Shown here one piece after another: positions 21,468-33,255 of a stretch of 64,000 nt of DNA (positions within the stretch are counted from its first letter, which is position 1; every line of letters starts with the position of its first letter). This stretch comes from Mastigias papua. Its lineage: Eukaryota > Cnidaria > Scyphozoa > Rhizostomeae > Mastigiidae. Under the pieces are notes generated by a model, which saw nothing but the letters and a program-made list of their open reading frames with translations, was not told where the DNA came from and made no database searches. Made by a program: the position numbers and the translations under genes. The stretch spans positions 3,621,993 to 3,685,992 of the forward strand of contig OZ025270.1 in NCBI GenBank assembly GCA_964019165.1. Direction: 5' to 3'.

Positions 21468-22481
21468 TTAAGTCTCTGATTGGCTACTCGGAAGTAATAG
21501 TTTTATCAATTTTTCAGCCAACTTTTTTGTGGAACATTGATGTTTGATGACTGCCATCTGATCCTCTAACCACTTGTCTACATAATTTTGATCGGTTCCC
21601 TCTGTGGGAATGGCTTCAATATCAGTACGAACTGCTGGTAAAACTGCAAATAATTTGTTACACCCTTCCATCATCCGACTAGCCTTACCTTTCATTGTAG
21701 AGTAATGCATCTTCTTTTTCTCTTCATCATCTTTCGCTGCATTTCCCTTTTCTTCCATGGTTTCTAGTTCTTCTTGGACTACTTCAAAGAAGCCAGATAG
21801 TCCTTCCAATCCTTCGACAAAGCGTGACACTGCTGGAACCAGTGTCTCCTCGACAACTTTACTTGCAGCAATATGAACCTGAGATTCCTCTTGCTTGGCA
21901 ATTCCTTTCAATTTATCTTTCTGTGCTAAGTTCCCTAGAATGGGACGTGCAATCTCACTGATTATTGGAATATACATGAGAGACTGTGCCCAGTTCTCCT
22001 TATATTGTGCGCTTGCTTGGAGCTCCTCGGATGTCTTCTGCAGCTTATCTGATAACCCTTTCATCTCTCTTGTAAGTATTGTTGCTTCATCTTGTCGCTT
22101 TTTCAAATCAGTAATCATATTTTGATGAATTTCTATCAGTACTTTGCAAGCCTCTTTGTGGGCTTTGGTCTCTTTAATCAAATATGTTAAACACTCTTCC
22201 CAAACATCAATAGTCAGATCTTGGTAGTACTCAAAGTAACCCTTGATATCTGAAATACATTTCTTCACAATTGGTAGCACAGATTGAACATAAGCAATTG
22301 CATGATTTCGTGTGTCATCTCGTAGCTTTCGAAATTTTACTGCTGCATTATAGGAGGTACCAACTGCCTTTTCTGCATATAAACTTCTTAAGCTCAATGA
22401 AAATAATCTAATATTCTTAGGAGTATCCTCTAGCTTTCCTTCCAATATGGCAAGTGCTTTTTTGACCTTTTTAGAAGCCAT
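21468..22481 (-). CDS. Helix-rich protein of unknown function, intact family member (337 aa)
   Basis: This is an uninterrupted 337-codon frame with no signal peptide. The sequence is rich in Lys, Glu and Leu with long heptad-like helical stretches (roughly residues 20-160 and 195-245). A less charged hydrophobic segment lies at 164-187 (SLMYIPIISEIARPILGNL). Blocks shared with the two broken copies are AVGTS (39-43), ISDIKGYFEYYQDL (76-89), ETKAHKE (104-110) and LFAVLPAVRTDIEA (277-290). I do not recognise a named domain. Two long helical parts around a hydrophobic segment recall alpha-helical pore-forming proteins, but that is a weak structural analogy and a cytosolic coiled-coil protein fits as well. 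A T-rich tract ending TATAG sits directly before the ATG, so an intron may end there. Confidence 0.7.
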   Translation of the reverse strand: MASKKVKKALAILEGKLEDTPKNIRLFSLSLRSLYAEKAVGTSYNAAVKFRKLRDDTRNHAIAYVQSVLPIVKKCISDIKGYFEYYQDLTIDVWEECLTYLIKETKAHKEACKVLIEIHQNMITDLKKRQDEATILTREMKGLSDKLQKTSEELQASAQYKENWAQSLMYIPIISEIARPILGNLAQKDKLKGIAKQEESQVHIAASKVVEETLVPAVSRFVEGLEGLSGFFEVVQEELETMEEKGNAAKDDEEKKKMHYSTMKGKASRMMEGCNKLFAVLPAVRTDIEAIPTEGTDQNYVDKWLEDQMAVIKHQCSTKKLAEKLIKLLLPSSQSET

Positions 22482-22500
22482 CTATAGAAAAATGTAAAAA
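22482..22500 (-). promoter_or_regulatory. Probable 3' splice acceptor directly before the ATG
   Basis: On the minus strand a T-rich tract ends in CTATAG and the ATG follows at once. The two other family copies also have TAG at this position (after 4818 and 12101). Conservation in three diverged copies suggests a real exon boundary. The upstream exon was not found. Confidence 0.4.
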
Positions 22501-22519
22501 AGTATAATTTTATCTATTT

Positions 22520-22974
22520 CTGATGTTGTCTAGCAAAATAAAGTTCAATCTAGAAAGAAATATTATAGAAACTTATATATGTGAGAAACTAGACGATCTT
22601 GTGACTAATTTGAAGTGTCTTTACCTAGATTACTGTTATTTACTAAGTGTGTGCTATCGGATCTGCATAGGGTGAATGCATACGCTTTCCAACTTCAAAC
22701 TGAATAGAGGTCTCTCACATCTCCAATAAGTGAATAATGTTCAACAGTTCAGCTAAAAAGTAATACAACCTTAGTGGCAACGCAAAGTTTTATCACCCTG
22801 AGCAATAACCATAGCGGAATTTTCCTTGGATGTATTTGGGTAGATAGAGTCACTTGATAAGAACAGATCAGATAGTGTGAGTATCCCTACTTCCAAATTG
22901 TATTTGTAATTCCATATCGAAAGACACAAAAATAACTATATATCCGTTCCTGACTAACTGCCTCAGCCCTGCAG
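22520..22974. other. No gene seen
   Basis: This is AT-rich sequence between the paralog gene and a LINE relic. Any upstream exon of the paralog would be here or further right, but I could not identify one. Confidence 0.35.
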
Positions 22975-23840
22975 TCCTGGATTGCACTTTCCCAGATCAA
23001 CTGAAGAAGGCTGATATATTGCATCCAACGTTGAAGTCAAATGTCGGACCAATTAATGTTTTGCCATCTACCTCAAAAAGTTATGAAAGAATTCTAAAAG
23101 ATCAGATGTTCTATTATATTAGGAATAGACTTAGGGGTACATTGTGCAGCTTCAGAAAGGGATACAGCACTCAGTATGCCATAAGTAGAAAGATAGAACA
23201 ATGGAAGTACTCCGCAGACAATCGAGGCATTTGCAAGGACTGTTTTCATGCACTTATGATGTGATACGCTTTTATAGCCTATGACTGTCTGCCTCATCAC
23301 CTCCTTATCACTAAGTTGACGGCTTATGGGTTTTATGTAAATAGCCATTGCCTGATGCATGACTACCTACACAACAGGTATCAAAGGGTGAAGATTGACT
23401 CCACTGGAGGTCACCTTGAAAAATCGCTTGTGGGGTTCCACAAAGGTCAGTGCTTGGAACTATGCTAATTAGCATTTTCATCAGCTATTTTTTTTCTTTT
23501 GATCAGGTTCTGAGATCTGTACTTTTGCAGACGACGACACTTCACCTTTGGAAGTGATCCAAATAAAAAGTACTCAATACTATGGCATGGTAGCGAACCC
23601 AAAAAATTCCAGATAATGTTTCTTGGGATGAAGAAGGAGCAAAATATACGTCGAAATATTAATTCCATTAGTATACCAGCAAAAAGACTTGCCAAACTCC
23701 TTGAAGTTGAAATTGACAACAAGCTAAAATTTGATAAACATGTACAAAATCTGTGCCAAAAAGCCAACAAAATGACCAGTGCTTTTAATTATTTCCCTTC
23801 GATATGGCTATTCTGCAATAAAGTTGCAAGCAAAAAGTAA
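22975..23840 (+). mobile_element. Decayed LINE reverse-transcriptase fragment
   Basis: Plus-strand translation in several frames gives FPDQLKKADI, INVLPSTSKSYERIL, AYDCLPHHLLITKL and, further on, KLAKLLEVEIDNKLKFDKHV. These are the RT blocks of a CR1/L2-type ORF2, closest in the window to the relic at 5.4-8.2 kb (STAYDCLPHDLLIAKL). The catalytic region between them is broken by frameshifts. The element is truncated at both ends. Confidence 0.75.
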
Positions 23841-24066
23841 ATCGCGCCTGCACACGTCTGCAGAATGACTATGACTTCCCACTTTAATCGTAACTCCAAC
23901 GAAAGAAAGTTTTACCATTCATGTAAAAAGTTACAGAATTTGATAAATAAAATATGCAATTCATTGAATGACTTGATTCCGGCAGTTGTATTGGAATTTT
24001 ATGAATTTTATGACAAATGTGTATAGCAAATGACCTTAGGAAAAGAGCTGTGTAAACTTCCAGAAA

Positions 24067-25236
24067 CATATGATATACGATATATGATACGATATGATAC
24101 GATATGATACGATGCGATACGATATGATATGATATGATATGATATGATATGATATGATTGATATGATATGATATGATATATGATATATGATATATGACAT
24201 ATGATATATGATATATGATATATGATATATGATATGATGTGATATGATTGACTGATATGATATGATTGATATGATATATGATATATGATATATGATATAT
24301 GATATATGATATATGATATATGATATATGATATATGATATATGATATATGATATGATATGATATGATATATGATATATGATATATGATATATGATATATG
24401 ATATATGATATATGATATGATATGATATGATATATGATATGATATGATATGATATGATATGATATGATATGATATGATATGATGTGATATGATATGATAT
24501 GATATGATATGATGTGATATGATATGATATGATATGATATGATTGATTGATATGATATGATATGATATGATATGATATGATTGATATAACATGATATGAT
24601 ATGATGTGATATGATATGATATGATATGATATGATATGTGATGTAATATGATTTATGATATGTTTGATAACATTGATAGGATATGATATATGATATATGA
24701 TATGATAGGACATAATATAATATGTGATGTAATATGATTTATGATATGTTTAATAAGATTGATAGGATATGATATTGTATGATATGATATGATATGATAT
24801 GATATTGCATGATATGATATGATATGATATGATATGATATGATATGATATGATATGATATGATATGATATGATATGATATGATATGATATGATATGATAT
24901 GATTGATATAACATGATATGATATAATGTGATATGATATGATATGATATGATATGTGATGTAATATGATTTATGATATGTTTGATAAGATTGATAGGGTA
25001 TGATATATGATATATGATATGATAGGACATAATATAATATGTGATGTAATATGATTTATGATATGTTTAATAAGATTGATAGGATATGATATTGCATGAT
25101 ATGATATGATATGATGCTGCATGATATGATATGATATGATATGATATGATATGATATGATATGATATGATATGATATGATATGATATGATATGATATGAT
25201 ATGATATGATATGATATGATATGATCTGACATGATA
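24067..25236. repeat. Pentanucleotide satellite (GATAT)n with a nested longer repeat
   Basis: This is about 1.17 kb of ATGAT/GATAT units with variants (TATGATA, GATGT). A block of about 200 bp beginning GATTGATATAACATGATATG occurs at 24581 and again at 24901, so a 320-bp higher-order unit is present. The long His/Ile/Ser/Tyr-rich open frames on the minus strand are products of the repeat. Confidence 0.97.
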
Positions 25237-25553
25237 TTATATGATATAATATTATATGATATTATATTACATGATATTATATGATATGATATTATATGAT
25301 ATGATATTATATTATATGATACTATATTATATTATATTATATTATATTATATTATATTATATTATATTATATTATATTATATTATATTTTTTTATTTTAT
25401 ATTATATTATATTATATTATATTATATTATATTACATTATATTATATTATATTATATTATATTATATTATATTATATTGTATTATATTATATTATATTAT
25501 ATTATATTATATTATATTTTATTATATTATATTATATTATATTATCTTATTCA
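25237..25553. repeat. Pentanucleotide satellite (TATTA)n
   Basis: It continues without a gap from the (GATAT)n array; the unit changes through mixed TATGATATTA repeats into nearly pure TATTA. A small T-rich break lies at about 25386-25398. Confidence 0.97.
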
Positions 25554-25906
25554 CACAATTATTCGCTCAGTTGTTCAACCTGTTTAGCTGAAACGGAATC
25601 CAGCCCCTCAAGCGCGGATGCAAGGGAGGAACCGAAGGGGTTATTGTCCCCCGAAGGGGTAATATTTAGTATCGTGAAAATTGTGTTCAGAGGCTTGTCA
25701 CATGAATTAGACAAGGAAATGAATAAGGAATGAATTGAGCACTCTACACAACACTCTAAATATCTTAGAAGGGTGTAGCTATGAAAAACTGCCCCCCCCC
25801 CCACAATTTTCTTGCCGAAATGGGCCCTCCAGAACCAAGCTCTGGATCCACCTATTTTTCTGCAATGGTTTGCGTTTGAGACACAAAGATGATATGCTCT
25901 TTGCAT
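25554..25906. other. No recognisable gene
   Basis: It holds a direct repeat CCGAAGGGGTTATTG / CCGAAGGGGTAATAT near 25631-25665 and a C10 run near 25791-25801. A 115-codon minus-strand open stretch (25559-25906) has no known motif. Confidence 0.4.
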
Positions 25907-26275
25907 TATGTTTCAGATACATTACGCTCATATAGGTTTTCATAAAAGAAAGTTCTTTACTTTCTGTCAATGATGAAAAGCTGCTCTGAACGACTTGAGG
26001 TCTTCACACTCGCAACGAGTGTAGTGAAGAATAACAAGAGGAAGTATAGCTTTGATGATAAATAACTTCTCCCTTCCTTCGGAAACGGAAATAGCGTGTC
26101 AATCATCCTACCGTACGGGGATTTCATCTTTACTTCTAGAAACTAACAGAAAGAAATGCATATCAATGAAGGTGAATGCGATAACGATAAGGGGCAGAAA
26201 TATCGTTTTCGTTGTCGTTGTAGCTTGGTTGGCAGTGATAAACCATATGCACTTGCTTGAATATCACGTTACATA
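25907..26275 (+). repeat. Dispersed repeat, copy 2
   Basis: This is the second copy of the repeat at 16506-16908, in the same orientation and about 9.4 kb away. It is slightly shorter because a stretch near the 3' end is missing. I see no terminal repeats, so the class is unknown. Confidence 0.7.
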
Positions 26276-28412
26276 CATCAAAGCAATGCTAAAGACTCTC
26301 ATGAAAGCAATGGTTACTAGTCAGTTTAATTACAGATCTTTTTCTGGATGTTGCATGGTAGCAGCTTGGCAAACGATTAAAAAAATATGGGAATGGGCTC
26401 TGAGAATTACTTATAAGCTTTTTATGCGAAGTTTTTGTGAAGATTCGCTTTTTGTTGTACAATTGTTTGCTACTTGTAGCATTTTTATTGTGCATTAGCT
26501 GGTGTTGTTTGTAGCTGTCATAGGTAGTATCAAAAATAATGCTAATTGATATTTGTGTGTTGTCGCCGGACCGGCTTGTTGCACTAGTACAAATCAAAGC
26601 ATTGATAGGACTGGAGGAAGCAAACTTGTTTCATTAAAAAAGCGTCATAGAACCCCATGGTACAAGTCTCCTTGCACATCAAAGTTCAAGGTCTATGAAT
26701 GCACCAAGAAAAGCTGTATAGTATTTTCTGTTTTTTAATATGAGATTTTCGCTTTAATAATAACTGGCTAAACTAGGCAAAATTGTCCTGTGACATCCAG
26801 GATTTCCGTGGCATCTCGTGACCATGTCACATTACTGTATTCTAGTTTAGCTATCCAGCTGCATAACACAATTTGACCATAGTGGCCCCTTTTCACCACT
26901 TACTGATCTCCAATCAGAATCAGTCAAAATCAATCAATATCTATTCAATCAGGTAATTTCAGTGTAACTCATTAGTCATCAAAATGCAGAGGCATATGAC
27001 GTCACTTCTTGCCTAAAATTGTTTTATATTCGCCACTGTTCTGGCGCATAAGGGAAAAACTTCTGATGTTTGGAGTCTAGCCCTCACAAAAAGCCCCGTG
27101 AACTCTTTCAAGATTGCACCGATTGGAATAATATTTTTCAGATTTAGGACAGGCTGGTTGCCGGGGGGGATTTATTAGGGGGAAGAGCACAGTTACTTCG
27201 CCCATAGCAGCTACCAATCTACTAAATGGGAGGGCTTAACACTTCCTTTAGTGACGTAGGAAGACCCACTATGGTTTGTTCCGACGCAAAGCTATGGGAC
27301 AGAACAATTTTTCAAATTTCACCCTCTAGCCTTGCCAAAAGCAGTAGCTCTAAAGCTAAAATTTGGCTAATTAGCACAGTGCTCAAGCGCAGATCCGGAA
27401 AAATCTTTGATGAAAAGTAAAATAGAGAGCAAATTTCTTGCGACATGTTCCTGTTGAAGCCTCCATCCTCAATTAATGCTATGTCTGATGGATGAAAACA
27501 AACCAATTCTGGTAAAAAAATATCAATGAAATTTCTGCACGAGAAAAGTTAACAAATAGACAAAGAAATTCAATTCCAAGCTTTCATAGCTTATAATTAC
27601 ACGGAGCAGAAAACTGTAAAATGTTTTGCTTGATGTAAATGAAAAGTTACTTAAATGCTAACTACGATAAATAGGTGCTAATTGGCCAATCATAGGGCCA
27701 AATAGACGCATTATTCATCATATCACGTGTACCCGCATCTGGCTATATATTTTGGTTCACCTTTCGGTCGTTATCCGACGTTTTATACTCTGACGAGTGT
27801 CGGACGAAGAAAGCTTTCAGTATGCTAAAAGAATGTTCCCGCTTTTTCGTGCTGTAGTAAATGCTAACTTTTAAATTTTATTTCTTCGATTAGACTCTCC
27901 ATTTGATACCAGAGATATGCAATCCGTTTCACGGTCTCTGGTTGTTTTAAACGAGGGATTTTGGGGAAAAGTCAACTCTCCACAAAGAGGAAATGTTCTG
28001 AAAAATAGGCGATGGTGAGCAAGGAAGAGTCGAAGAAAAGGAGATTAAATGTTGCCATCTAAGATGTACCCGCTGTCTGCCCACCTGCCATGATACGTTT
28101 TAAGCTGCTTAAAAGTAAGCATACTCTACTTGATGGCAAGTGTTAGAATGTTCTGTTTATTGAGAGGATACTAATTAAACTTCACAGCTGTAAATTTACC
28201 CTATCCTATCACTGCCACACCCCATGGATGTGGGGATCAATTAGACACAGAACAAATCTCAGCATCTCTCTTCTTTTAACTCTTGAGTTGAAACTGTTGA
28301 CTATAAGCTGATCTATCAAATGACATGACAAATGCAGATCAACAATATTGCACGACAAGCTGCGTATTTAACTATACACTTTTAGTTTACAATAAAAGCT
28401 TAATCTATAACA
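26276..28412. other. No recognisable gene; hairpin motif at 27775-27803
   Basis: There are short open frames only. At 27775-27803 CCGAC pairs with GTCGG around CTGACGA, a form seen at some retroelement ends. The satellite block begins abruptly at about 28413. Confidence 0.4.
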
Positions 28413-31400
28413 CTTTTGGTCATTTTTCGGCAAACTACCAAGGCTATAGCCTTACTTTTCGGCCAAAATTGCCTCATTTATATCATTTTTCAATGTTCAA
28501 TCAAAATCAATCAATTTCAAATTTGGTCATTTGTCGGCAAAATACCAAGGTTATAGCCTTACTTTTTGGCCAAAAATGCCTCATTTTCATCACTTTTCAA
28601 TGTGCAATCAAACTGAATCAATTTCAATTTTGGTCATTTGTCGGCAAAATACCAAGGTTATAGCCTTACTTTTTGGCCAAAAATGCCTCATTTTCATCAC
28701 TTTTCAATGTGCAATCAAAATGAATCAATGTCAATTGTGGTCACTTTTCGGCAAAATGCCAAGGTTATAGCCTTACGTTTTGGCCAAAAATGCCTCATTT
28801 TCCTCACTTTTCAATGTGCAATCAAAATGAACCAATTTCAATTTTTGTCATGTTTCGGCAAAATACCAAGGTTATAGCCTTACTTTTTGGCCAAACATGC
28901 CTGATTGTCATCACTTTTCAATGTGCAATCAAAATCAATCAATTTCAATTTTGGTCATTTTTCGGCAAAATACCAAGGTTATAGCCTTACTGTTTGGCCA
29001 AAAATGCCTCATTTTCATCACTTTTCAATGTGCAATCAAAATGAATCAATTACAATTTTGGTCATTTGTCGGCAAATTACCAAGGTTATAGCCTTACTTT
29101 TTGGCCAAAAATGCCTCATTTTCATCACTTTTCAATGTGCAATCAAAATGAGTCAATTTCAATTTTGGTCATTTTTCGGCAAAATACCAAGGTTATAGCC
29201 TTACGTTTTGGCCAAAAATGCCTGATTTTCATCACTTTTCAATGTGCAATCACACTGAATCAATTTCAATTTTTGTCATGTCTCGGCAAAATACCAAGGT
29301 TATAGCCTTACTGTTTGGCCAAAAATGCCTGATTGTCATCACTGTTCAATGTGCAATCAAAATGAATCAATTTCAATTTTGGTCATTTTTCGGCAAAATA
29401 CCAAGGTTATAGCCTTACTTTTTGGCCAAACATGCCTGATTTTCATCACTTTTCAATGTGCAATCAAAATGAGTCAATTTCAATTTTGGTCATTTTTCGG
29501 CAAAATGCCAAGGTTATAGCCTTACTTTTTGGCCAAAAATGCCTCATTTTCATCACTTGTCAATGTGCAATCACACTGAATCAATTTCAATTTTGGTCAA
29601 TTTTCGGCAAAATACCAAGGTTATAGCCTTACTTTTTGGCCAAAAATGCCTCATTTTCATCACTTTTCAATGTGCAACTAAAATGAATCAATTTCAATTT
29701 TGGTCATTTGTCGGCAAAATACCAAGGTTATAGCCTTACGTTTTGGCCAAAAATGCCTCATTTTCCTCACTTTTCAATGTGCAATCAAAATGAACCGATT
29801 TCAATTTTTGTCATGTTTCGGCAAAATGCCAAGGTTATAGCCTTACTTTTTGGCCAAACATGCCTGATTGTCATCACTTTTCAATGTGCAATCACACTGA
29901 ATCAATTTCAATTTTTGTCATGTTTCGGCAAAATACCAAGGTTATAGCCTTACTTTTTGGCCAAAAATGCCTGATTGTCATCACTGTTCAATGTGCAATC
30001 AAAATGAATCAATTTCAATTTTGGTCAATTTTCGGCAAAATACCAAGGTTATAGCCTTACTTTTTGGCCAAACATGCCTGATTTTCATCACTTTTCAATG
30101 TGCAATCAAAATGAGTCAATTTCAATTTTGGTCATTTTTCGGCAAAATACCAAGGTTATAGCCTTACGTTTTGGCCAAAAATGCCTCATTTTCCTCACTT
30201 TTCAATGTGCAATCAAAATGAACCGATTTCAATTTTTGTCATGTTTCGGCAAAATGCCAAGGTTATAGCCTTACTTTTTGGCCAAACATGCCTGATTGTC
30301 ATCACTTTTCAATGTGCAATCACACTGAATCAATTTCAATTTTTGTCATGTTTCGGCAAAATACCAAGGTTATAGCCTTACTTTTTGGCCAAAAATGCCT
30401 GATTGTCATCACTGTTCAATGTGCAATCAAAATGAATCAATTTCAATTTTGGTCATTTTTCGGCAAAATACCAAGGTTATAGCCTTACTTTTTGGCCAAA
30501 CATGCCTGATTTTCATCACTTTTCAATGTGCAATCAAAATGAGTCAATTTCAATTTTGGTCATTTTTCGGCAAAATACCAAGGTTATAGCCTTACGTTTT
30601 GGCCAAAAATGCCTCATTTTCCTCACTTTTCAATGTGCAATCAAAATGAACCGATTTCAATTTTTGTCATGTTTCGGCAAAATGCCAAGGTTATAGCCTT
30701 ACTTTTTGGCCAAACATGCCTGATTGTCATCACTTTTCAATGTGCAATCACACTGAATCAATTTCAATTTTTGTCATGTTTCGGCAAAATACCAAGGTTA
30801 TAGCCTTACTTTTTGGCCAAAAATGCCTGATTGTCATCACTGTTCAATGTGCAATCAAAATGAATCAATTTCAATTTTGGTCATTTTTCGGCAAAATACC
30901 AAGGTTATAGCCTTACTTTTTGGCCAAACATGCCTGATTTTCATCACTTTTCAATGTGCAATCAAAATGAGTCAATTTCAATTTTGGTCATTTTTCGGCA
31001 AAATGCCAAGGTTATAGCCGTACTTTTTGGCCAAAAATGCCTCATTTTCATCACTTGTCAATGTGCAATCACACTGAATCAATTTCAATTTTGGTCAATT
31101 TTCGGCAAAATACCAAGGTTATAGCCTTACTTTTTGGCCAAAAATGCCTCATTTTCATCACTTTTCAATGTGCAACTAAAATGAATCAATTTCAATTTTG
31201 GTCATTTGTCGGCAAAATACCAAGGTTATAGCCTTACGTTTTGGCCAAAAATGCCTCATTTTCCTCACTTTTCAATGTGCAATCAAAATGAACCGATTTC
31301 AATTTTTGTCATGTTTCGGCAAAATGCCAAGGTTATAGCCTTACTTTTTGGCCAAACATGCCTGATTGTCATCACTTTTCAATGTGCAATCACAATCAAT

Positions 31401-32330
31401 CAATGTCAATTTTGGTCATTTTTCGGCAAAATACCAAGGTTATAGCCTTACTTTTTGGCCAAAAATGCCTCATTTTCATCACTTTTCAATGTGCAATCAA
31501 AATGAGTCAATTTCAATTTTGGTCATTTGTCGGCAAAATGCCAAGGTTATAGCCTCACTTTTTGGCCAAAAATGCCTCATTTTCATCACTTTTCAATGTG
31601 GAATCAAAATGAATCAATTACAATTTTGGTCATTTGTCGGCAAAATACCAAGGTTATAGCCTTACTTTTTGGCCAAAAATGCCTCATTTTCATCACTTTT
31701 CAATGTGCAATCAAAATGAGTCAATTTCAATTTTGGTCATTTTTCGGCAAAATACCAAGGTTATAGCCTTACGTTTTGGCCAAAAATGCCTCATTTTCAT
31801 CACTTTTCAATGTGCAATCACACTGAATCACTTTCAATTTTGGACATTTTTCGGCAAAATACCAAGGTTATAGCCTTACTTTATGGCCAAACATGCCTGA
31901 TTGTCATCACTTTTCAATGTGCACTCAAAATGAATCAATTTCAATTTTGGTCATTGTTCGGCAAAATACCAAGGCTATAGCCTTACTTTTTGGCCAAAAA
32001 TGCCTCATTTCCATCACTTTTCAATGTGCAATCAAATTGAATCAATTACAATTTTGGTCATTTGTCGGCAAAATACCAAGGTTACAGCCTTACTTTTTGG
32101 CCAAAAATGCCTCATCTTCATCACTTGTCAATGTGCAATCAAAATGAACCAATTTCAATTTTTGTCATTTTTCGGCAAAATGCCAAGGTTATAGCCTTAC
32201 TTTTTGGCCAAACATGCCTGATTGTCATCACTTTTCAATGTGCAATCAAAGTCAATCAATTTCAATTTTGGTCATTTTTCGGCAAAATACCAAGGTTATA
32301 GCCTTACTGTTTGGCCAAAAATGCCTCATT
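28413..32330 (+). repeat. 107-bp satellite array, plus orientation (about 37 monomers)
   Basis: Successive monomers are exactly 107 bp apart. Landmarks in each are CATCACTTTTCAATGTGC, TTTCGGCAAAATACCAAGG, GTTATAGCCTTAC and TTTTTGGCCAAAAATGCC. Segments repeat at 428 bp (4 monomers) around 29.86-31.0 kb, so higher-order units exist. 107 is not a multiple of 3, yet similar short open frames recur in every monomer; they are by-products of the repeat. Confidence 0.98.
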
Positions 32331-33253
32331 TACTCCGTAAACGTCGATTAACTCATCTGCGGCCTAGGTGCGCGCGACAAACAGCATAGAGTGGTAACAA
32401 CTAAGAAATGGACGAACTTGGCAGCTATTGGGGTCGTATCTGGCTCAACTGTTACGTAATAGTGAATGAATGATACATACTCATGTTAAACGCACTAGAT
32501 TTCCCCAGGTACACACAGGGGGTGACTTTCTCCCCTGCAGGTTGCCCTGGGTGCTACGATGAGTAATATTATATTCACTACTAATACACTTCAGCACTTG
32601 CTGTACACTTGGTCCCAGGTCCACATGGGGGGTGATATTTTCCCCCATGGGTTGCCTAGGGCACCATGAGAACTCTTAAACATACCTACTGAAACACTTT
32701 TTGTTTCTGCTGTATTAATAGTATACGTATTTCCCTGCTGGTGTGAGAGGGTCATTACCCTCCCACTGACCACCCAGGGTAGCACTACTACGGCACCCAG
32801 GAGCCACGAGAGAGGGTAATTGTTTCCTCCAAGTGCTACCTGGGCACATGGTATTTCTAGCTAAACATGATATTAGGACGAACGAATATATACTAAGTAC
32901 ATTAGTGCCTAAGTTGTAGCATACTGCCACCAAATGTGGTGGCCTAACCCTAGCGGATATATAACATAATTAGGAGTGTCTGGGAAGGAATGGGCTGGAG
33001 ATTATGGTAAGAAGGAGAACTGTAGGGAGGCCAGAACGACCCAGGTGGAAAGTTAGGAGGACCAGTGAGAGAGGGAAGAAAAGTTGGGGCAAAAGTAAAG
33101 GGGATGGGTGGGTGGGAAACTTTCTTGCGACCAACAAGGAAGAAGCATGCGGCATGGAATCAAGGAAGACAGAAAGGGGGTTGGAACTAGGATAAGGGCG
33201 GGAAATAGAGAAGGGAACTGGGCTGACAACGGCCTGTATGCGTTAATCTACTA
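32331..33253 (+). mobile_element. Satellite-embedded element, copy A (short form)
   Basis: It shares its first about 620 bp (32331-32952) and last 138 bp (33116-33253) with copies B and C. Its middle, about 163 bp, is absent from both of them. It starts TACTCCGTAA and ends ATCTACTA, with ATT at each edge (32328-32330, 33253-33255). Inside each end are GATTAAC.CAT...GGCC motifs facing each other, an imperfect inverted repeat. There is no coding potential. Shared ends with different interiors are typical of non-autonomous DNA transposons, but no class is assigned. Confidence 0.7.
32503..32844 (+). other. Four nested hairpins near the left end of copy A (also in B and C)
   Basis: The four units lie at 32503-32551, 32614-32661, 32734-32780 and 32795-32844. 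In each an outer CCCAGG/CCTGGG-type pair encloses a G-run facing a C-run, for example CATGGGGG with CCCCCATG in the second. The same four occur in B (about 33428-33770) and C (about 46997-47335) with few changes. Confidence 0.75.
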
Positions 33254-33255
33254 TT

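Noticed and set aside
24008..25591. Long His/Ile/Ser/Tyr-rich open frames of up to 225 codons
   Set aside because: They are translations of the pentanucleotide repeat on either strand, without any unique sequence.
26997..27004. Perfect CRE octamer TGACGTCA
   Set aside because: One 8-base match in 64 kb is expected by chance, and no promoter or gene is next to it.
28413..32330. CRISPR-like regular repeat array
   Set aside because: The whole 107-bp unit is conserved and there are no variable spacers between short repeats. The context is an animal genome.
33004..33195. Basic open frame in copy A resembling a LINE C-terminal tail
   Set aside because: It is only about 20 residues of weak likeness with no RT motif. 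It extends into the non-coding shared end of the element.
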